NCBI GenBank assembly: GCA_041662485.1
Contig: JBAZSJ010000006.1
Location: 1-64,000, forward strand
DNA length: 64,000 bases
Direction: 5' to 3'
Source of the DNA: Rariglobus sp041662485
GTDB lineage: Bacteria; Verrucomicrobiota; Verrucomicrobiia; Opitutales; Opitutaceae
Shown: positions 60,305 through 64,000 of the stretch, piece after piece
Numbering within the stretch: position 1 is the stretch's first letter
How the letters are laid out: every line of letters begins with the position of its first letter
Position numbers and translations under genes: made by a program
The notes under the pieces: generated by a model
The model's database searches: none
What the model was told of the DNA's origin: nothing
What the model saw: only the letters and a program-made list of their open reading frames with translations

Positions 60305-60337
60305 ATAAGCCCCGCGGACGCCGCGCCAACCGGGGAA

Positions 60338-60351
60338 TTCAATAACTCGAA
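60338..60351. promoter_or_regulatory. TTC-N8-GAA palindrome, divergent region, site 2
   Basis: TTCAATAACTCGAA, 81 bases before the dehydrogenase ATG at 60433. Compared with the inverted copy at 60291-60304 it differs at a single position. The two centres are 47 bases apart, so one regulator dimer could serve each divergent promoter or a tetramer could bridge them. Confidence 0.68.
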
Positions 60352-60432
60352 AGGCGCGACGCTTTCGTCTGGCGCGCTCGGGAACGAGCATGGCCCGCAG
60401 CCGGCCCTCACGTCGGCCGAACCCCTGTTTTC

Positions 60433-61497
60433 ATGAACTCCCTCGTCGCCTCCGCCTACCGTCCGAAAACCGCCGCCGTTCGCGACGAGCGTTTGCTGCT
60501 GGCACTGACGGAAAAAGAGCAACGGATGTTCCTTCCCGGAATCGATCTCGGGACGACATTTGCAGTGCCTTGCCAGCAAGCCGACTTGCAGGACAGGGAT
60601 GCCGGCCGGTGGGAGCGGTTGTTGCGTGAATACCGTCCGACCGTGCTGATCTCGGCTTGGGACACGCCCCCCTTGCCTGCTTCGTGGCTGACCGGACCGG
60701 ATCTTTCCCTGCGCTACATCTGCCAGGTCACCGGCGCGGTGCGTTTTCTTTTTCCGCGCTCGCTGCTGCTGCGCGGCGTCAAGGTGACGAACTGGGGCGA
60801 CCTCGCCAGTGTGCCCGTGGCCGAACACGCATTGCTCCTGGCTCTCGCCGCGCTGCGCAACCTCGCCGGCTGGCAGTCGGCGATCAGAAATGCCCGTCTG
60901 CCCGGAAGCACGGTCACCCGAAACAATCTCGGCACGCGTTCGCTCCATGGCCGCCGCGTGGGCATTCATGGGTTCGGGCATGTGGCGCGCAGCCTCATGA
61001 AATTGCTCCAGCCTTTCGGGACCAGTGTCCACGTTTACTCCGAAGGCGTGCCGACCAGCCTCATTCTCAATGCAGGCGCGACGCCCTGTGCCAACCTCGT
61101 GGATCTTTTTGCGCGCAGCGAAGTGCTCTTCGAATGCGAAAGCCTCACCCCGTTCACCACCGGCTCGGTTGACGCCGCGGTGCTCGCCGCATTGCCCGAC
61201 CAGGCGATTTTCGTCAACGTGGCCCGCGGCGCCCTGGTTGACGAACAAGCCTTGCTGCGGGAAGCGCAAAGCGGGCGCATCCGCATCGCGCTCGATGTCG
61301 TGGTCAACGATCCCATCGGTCCGGACGATCCTCTCCTGAATGCATCCGACGGAGTGTTTTCACCGCACATCGCCGGACCTACTCAGGATTGTTTCCCCGG
61401 TTGCGGCCGGCATGCCTTGGACAACCTGCGACGCTACCTGGACGACGAGCCGTTGATGTCGGTTATCACCCCGGAAATCTACGACCGCTCGACGTGA
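60433..61497 (+). CDS. D-2-hydroxyacid dehydrogenase-like protein with altered active site
   Basis: A 354-residue paralogue of the dehydrogenases at 28666 and 31803. The NAD-binding turn is VGIHGFGHVARSL, the catalytic arginine is R265 (VNVARGALVDE) and the histidine is H312 (SPHIAGPTQDC). The catalytic glutamate position, QEP or NEP in the other two, reads VVNDPIGPDDPL here: aspartate 293 replaces glutamate. Activity may be changed or lost. It diverges from the lyase-NodB fusion gene and shares the regulatory region with two palindromes. The next gene, a Gfo/Idh/MocA oxidoreductase, follows after 28 bases and is probably in the same operon. Confidence 0.86.
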   Translation: MNSLVASAYRPKTAAVRDERLLLALTEKEQRMFLPGIDLGTTFAVPCQQADLQDRDAGRWERLLREYRPTVLISAWDTPPLPASWLTGPDLSLRYICQVTGAVRFLFPRSLLLRGVKVTNWGDLASVPVAEHALLLALAALRNLAGWQSAIRNARLPGSTVTRNNLGTRSLHGRRVGIHGFGHVARSLMKLLQPFGTSVHVYSEGVPTSLILNAGATPCANLVDLFARSEVLFECESLTPFTTGSVDAAVLAALPDQAIFVNVARGALVDEQALLREAQSGRIRIALDVVVNDPIGPDDPLLNASDGVFSPHIAGPTQDCFPGCGRHALDNLRRYLDDEPLMSVITPEIYDRST

Positions 61498-61525
61498 CGG
61501 ACCGCGACGACGCCCCGTCCCGCCC

Positions 61526-62446
61526 ATGAAAATCGGACTGGTAAATCTCGACACGTCCCACCCGCTCGCCTGGTTGCCGCTGGTGCGCGCCCTGGGACAC
61601 GAGATCGCCGGCGTTTATGACGACGGCTCGGTGCATCCGTCGGCCTATGCGGGGGACTTCGCGCGGCGGCACGGCATTCCGCGGGTTTTCGGCGATCTTG
61701 AGGAGATGGCCGGGGCGGTGGACTGCGCCTTCCTGCACGCCTGCGACTGGGATCGACACGTCGGCGCGGCGGAGCCATTCGTGCGCGCGGGCCGGTCCGT
61801 GCTCGTGGACAAGCCGCTGGCCGGCAATCATGCCGACTTGGAAAAACTGCGCACCTGGATCGACGCGGGCGCCCGCATCACCGGAGGCTCCGCTCTGCGC
61901 TTCGCCCGGGAGATCACGGACTGGCGGGCGCGTCCGGTCCATCTGCGCGGCGACGCGCACACCGTTTTCTGCGGGTGCGGCGTCGATGGCTTCAACTACG
62001 GCATCCACGCGTTCACGATGGCGTGCGCGATCCTCGGCCCGGGCGCGCGCGCCGTCAGGCATTTGGGCGACGGCCCCCAGGCCTGTTTCGAAGTCGTCTG
62101 GAACGACGGCCGCCGGGCGCTGGTTGCGGTCGGAGGCGATTCGGACGAGTGGCTGCCCTTTTATGCGACCCTCGTCACCGACCGCACGGTGATCCACTTG
62201 CAACCGGATCCGGCCCTGCTCTATCAGAAGTTTCTTGCCCGGGTGCTGCCCTGGCTCGCGAGGGAAACGGATCTCGCCCCCTGCGCCACGGACGAGTTGC
62301 TGGCGCCGGAATTTCTCGCGCTGGCCGGACGGCAATCGCGCGCCGAGGGCGGCGCGACGATTTCACCCGATGACAGGACCACCTCACCGGCCTTCGACGG
62401 CGGGGCGTTCGTCCGGCTGTATCGTGGAAACAAATACGGAACCTGA
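61526..62446 (+). CDS. Gfo/Idh/MocA-family oxidoreductase
   Basis: A 306-residue protein of the Gfo/Idh/MocA sugar dehydrogenase group. The first strand (MKIGLVNLDTSHPLAWLPLVRALG) is followed by NLDTSH where a glycine-rich GxGxxA/G loop would normally bind NAD(P). The motif after the next strands is VLVDKPLAGNHADLEKL, matching the family's EKP motif with aspartate for glutamate. The second half, CGCGVDGFNYGIHAFTMACAILGPG, places a histidine as in the catalytic helix. Loss of the glycine loop suggests tight or unusual cofactor binding, or a non-enzymatic role. It is probably co-transcribed with the dehydrogenase 28 bases upstream. The substrate is unknown, probably a sugar or inositol derivative. 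Confidence 0.75.
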   Translation: MKIGLVNLDTSHPLAWLPLVRALGHEIAGVYDDGSVHPSAYAGDFARRHGIPRVFGDLEEMAGAVDCAFLHACDWDRHVGAAEPFVRAGRSVLVDKPLAGNHADLEKLRTWIDAGARITGGSALRFAREITDWRARPVHLRGDAHTVFCGCGVDGFNYGIHAFTMACAILGPGARAVRHLGDGPQACFEVVWNDGRRALVAVGGDSDEWLPFYATLVTDRTVIHLQPDPALLYQKFLARVLPWLARETDLAPCATDELLAPEFLALAGRQSRAEGGATISPDDRTTSPAFDGGAFVRLYRGNKYGT

Positions 62447-62468
62447 CCGCATCAGCGCCGTGGTCAGG
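62442..62468. terminator. Hairpin built from the stop codons of two convergent genes
   Basis: CCTGACC (62442-62448) pairs perfectly with GGTCAGG (62462-62468) around a 13-base loop. The TGA at 62444-62446 ends the oxidoreductase, and the TGA read on the minus strand from 62466 ends the TetR gene. It may serve as a compact two-way terminator, though no T tract is present. Confidence 0.5.
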
Positions 62469-63096
62469 CCATGAGTCCGTTAAAAACCAGGTCCACGGCC
62501 TGCGCGAGGCGATTGCGGCGCTCCGCCGCGGTGTCCTTCAGTCCGAGGCTGGCCGCGAGCGAATGGCGGTTCGAATAATACACGAAGCAAAGCCCGATGA
62601 AGTTCACCAGCAGGTGACGCTCGTCGTGCGGCGCGCGGAATATCCCGGCCTCCACGCCTTCGCGCACGATCGCCGCGAAACGTTCCATGAAGGGGTTTTT
62701 GCTGAGGCGGCCGGGGCTGGCGGAAAGGTGGCGACCCTCGTCGAGGTTTTCCCAGAGCAGCATGCGCACGAATTCGGGATTCGCGTCGAGGAAGACGAAA
62801 TTGGCCTCGAGCAGACGCCGCAGTTTTTCGTCGGGCGGAGCGGAGGTGTTGACCGCGTCGAGTTCAAATCCGCCGAGCCGACCGAAGACCTCCTCCAGCG
62901 CGGCCAGATACAGGCCCTCCTTACTCTCGAAATAATGATAGACCATCCGCTTGTTGACGGCGGCGGCGGCCACCACCTCGTCCACCGCCACGCCGTGAAA
63001 ACCGCGGGCCGCGAACAGCCGGATCGCGATCTTGAGCAGACGGGCGCGGGTCCGCTCGGGATCGCGGCGGATGATTTTTTTGGCGGCGACGGGCAT
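62464..63096 (-). CDS. TetR-family transcriptional regulator
   Basis: A 210-residue TetR-type regulator. The DNA-binding domain (about 10-65) contains RARLLKIAIRLFAARGFHGVAVDEVVAAAAVNKRMVYHYFESKEGLYLAAL, the complete family signature. The C-terminal helical part resembles the TetR_C group that binds small hydrophobic ligands (VRMLLWENLDEGRHL, LVNFIGLCFVYYSNRHSLAASLG). The ATG at 63096 gives the usual short basic tail before the helix-turn-helix. It lies 45 bases after the serine dehydratase gene on the same strand and could be co-transcribed with it. What it controls is not visible here. Confidence 0.93.
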   Translation of the reverse strand: MPVAAKKIIRRDPERTRARLLKIAIRLFAARGFHGVAVDEVVAAAAVNKRMVYHYFESKEGLYLAALEEVFGRLGGFELDAVNTSAPPDEKLRRLLEANFVFLDANPEFVRMLLWENLDEGRHLSASPGRLSKNPFMERFAAIVREGVEAGIFRAPHDERHLLVNFIGLCFVYYSNRHSLAASLGLKDTAAERRNRLAQAVDLVFNGLMA

Positions 63097-63141
63097 GTTA
63101 GGGGTGGCAGCAAAACCGGTTTGCCCGTGTCGGCGCAAGCA

Positions 63142-64000
63142 TCACTCCTTCGCCGCGGCCGGTTCAGTCCGGATGGCTTGCGGCGGATAGCGCAGTCCCG
63201 TCGGCGTGGTCGCCAGTCCGCCCTGCGCCGTTTCCCGGAGCGCGCGGGGCATGCGCCGGCCGATGTCGCGCATCGCGAGGATCACGTCGTCCAGCGGCAC
63301 GACGCAGCGGCTTCCGGCCAGCGCCATGGTGGCGGCGAGGAACGCGTGCACGGCGAACATGCCGTTGCGGCTCACGCAGGGCACCTCGACGTAGCCGCCG
63401 ATCGGATCGCACACCATTCCGAGCGTGTTCATCAGCGCGTAGGCCGCCGCTTCGCAGGCCTGGCGCGGCGTGCCTCCGCCGGCCTCGACGATGGCGGCTG
63501 CGGCCATGCACGACGCGCTGCCCACCTCCGCCTGGCAACCGCCCTGGGCGCCGGAAAACGACGCCCTCCGTCCGATCACCAGCCCGATGGCGGCGGAGGT
63601 GAACAACGCCCGCGCCGCCTTCGCGTCGGTGAGCCCTTCCGTGTCTTCCAGCGAGAGCAGGCACGCCGGCACGATGCCGGCCGAACCCGCCGTGGGCGTG
63701 GCGACGATGCGTCCGAACTGCGCGTTGAATTCCAGCACCGCAAACCCGTAGGCGGCCGTGCGCGCGAATTGCGCCCCGAGGAGCGGACGGGGTCCGTCCG
63801 CATACGCCGCCAAGCGGCCCGCGTCGCCGCCGGACAGTCCGCTGGCGGAGCGCGCGCGCAACGCCAGGCCGGCGCGCACCGACTGCCGCATCACATGATA
63901 GTGGTCCTCCATGCGAGCCAGCAGTTCGGCTTCCGTTTTCCCGCTCTCGGCGGCTTCGCGCCGCAGCGCCGCGTCGGCCAGCGTGCAGCCTTGCCGTTCG
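63142..64000 (-). CDS. sdaA: L-serine dehydratase, iron-sulfur type, alpha part (5' end outside window)
   Basis: This frame is open to the right edge of the window, so the N-terminus is missing. The visible 286 residues belong to the catalytic (alpha) part of the bacterial L-serine ammonia-lyase, which makes pyruvate and ammonia from serine with a [4Fe-4S] cluster. Family segments are VLEFNAQFGRIVATPTAGSAGIVPACLL, ASFSGAQGGCQAEVGSASCMAAAAIVEAGGG, NTLGMVCDPIGGYVEVPCVSRNGMFAVHAF and MRDIGRRMPRALRETAQGGLATTPTG. The cysteines in these segments are the cluster ligands in the family. The ATG at 63912 is internal: reading upstream in frame gives more family-like sequence (LADAALRREAAESGKTEAELLARMEDH). 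Whether a beta domain is fused cannot be seen. Confidence 0.9.
   Translation of the reverse strand, partial: ERQGCTLADAALRREAAESGKTEAELLARMEDHYHVMRQSVRAGLALRARSASGLSGGDAGRLAAYADGPRPLLGAQFARTAAYGFAVLEFNAQFGRIVATPTAGSAGIVPACLLSLEDTEGLTDAKAARALFTSAAIGLVIGRRASFSGAQGGCQAEVGSASCMAAAAIVEAGGGTPRQACEAAAYALMNTLGMVCDPIGGYVEVPCVSRNGMFAVHAFLAATMALAGSRCVVPLDDVILAMRDIGRRMPRALRETAQGGLATTPTGLRYPPQAIRTEPAAAKE

Noticed and set aside
1..64000. tRNA, rRNA, CRISPR arrays, insertion sequences and phage genes
   Set aside because: I looked for cloverleaf-like segments, regularly spaced direct repeats and transposase or phage motifs in the intergenic DNA and protein list and found none that I could support.

Overview
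The window is GC-rich, densely coded bacterial DNA. It most resembles a free-living or gut-associated member of the Verrucomicrobiota, probably an Opitutaceae relative. The reasons are the gene content: PEP-CTERM proteins built from autotransporter-type beta-strand repeats, H-X9-DG pseudopilins, a very large Verru_Chthon-cassette-A-like protein, LacI regulators with an unusual 'PDPxLSAL' hinge, and tandem FAD oxidoreductases with a GGSCTG nucleotide loop. The taxonomic call is an inference from families, not from a marker gene. I saw no rRNA, tRNA, CRISPR array or transposase gene.

Layout. (1) 0-3.9 kb: the first codons of a Gfo/Idh/MocA-like oxidoreductase, an AraC regulator, and two tandem FAD oxidoreductases of equal length (451 aa). 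(2) 3.9-19.3 kb, minus strand: a complete chemosensory operon read STAS-cheY-cheA-mcp-cheW-cheR-cheD-cheB. It is followed by a second unit: a soluble receptor/CheZ-like protein, a REC-PAS4 histidine kinase, a REC-HATPase protein without a phospho-histidine, and an RsbT-like anti-sigma kinase. The two units are each preceded by a copy of one ~78-bp sequence (82% identical). A NarL/FixJ regulator lies upstream. No flagellar or pilus motor genes are present. (3) 19.6-20.4 kb: a SpoU/TrmH rRNA or tRNA methyltransferase.

(4) 20.5-62.4 kb: a large polysaccharide-degradation region. A recurring cassette can be seen: LacI regulator, pseudopilin(s), secreted carbohydrate-binding/NodB-like protein, PATR-repeat PEP-CTERM protein(s), lyase-type enzymes and D-2-hydroxyacid dehydrogenase. 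It occurs at 20.5-29.7 kb and again at 30.6-50.3 kb, where two heparinase II/III-like proteins and an MFS sugar transporter are added. A third, inverted part (50.5-60.2 kb) holds a secreted protein, the Verru_Chthon-A-like protein, a sialate O-acetylesterase and a 1082-residue lyase-repeat-NodB fusion. A third dehydrogenase and a Gfo/Idh/MocA oxidoreductase diverge from it. (5) 62.5-64 kb: a TetR regulator and the C-terminal part of an iron-sulfur L-serine dehydratase.

How it may work together: secreted lyases, deacetylases and esterases would open an acetylated, uronate-containing glycan. PEP-CTERM/PATR proteins and pseudopilins would build the surface apparatus, the MFS carrier would import products, and dehydrogenases would process the resulting acids. 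Two kinds of non-coding signal tie the region together. One is a 14-bp palindrome, TTC-N8-GAA with consensus TTCAAYARYTNGAA, found upstream of two pseudopilin operons, the MFS gene, the Verru_Chthon-A-like gene and twice between the divergent lyase-fusion and dehydrogenase genes. The other is a set of seven GTAG/GGAG-type REP or REPIN hairpins with different core sequences, all confined to 23.8-48.8 kb. A LacI-type operator with a central CG is also repeated upstream of one lacI gene and of the dehydrogenase behind it.
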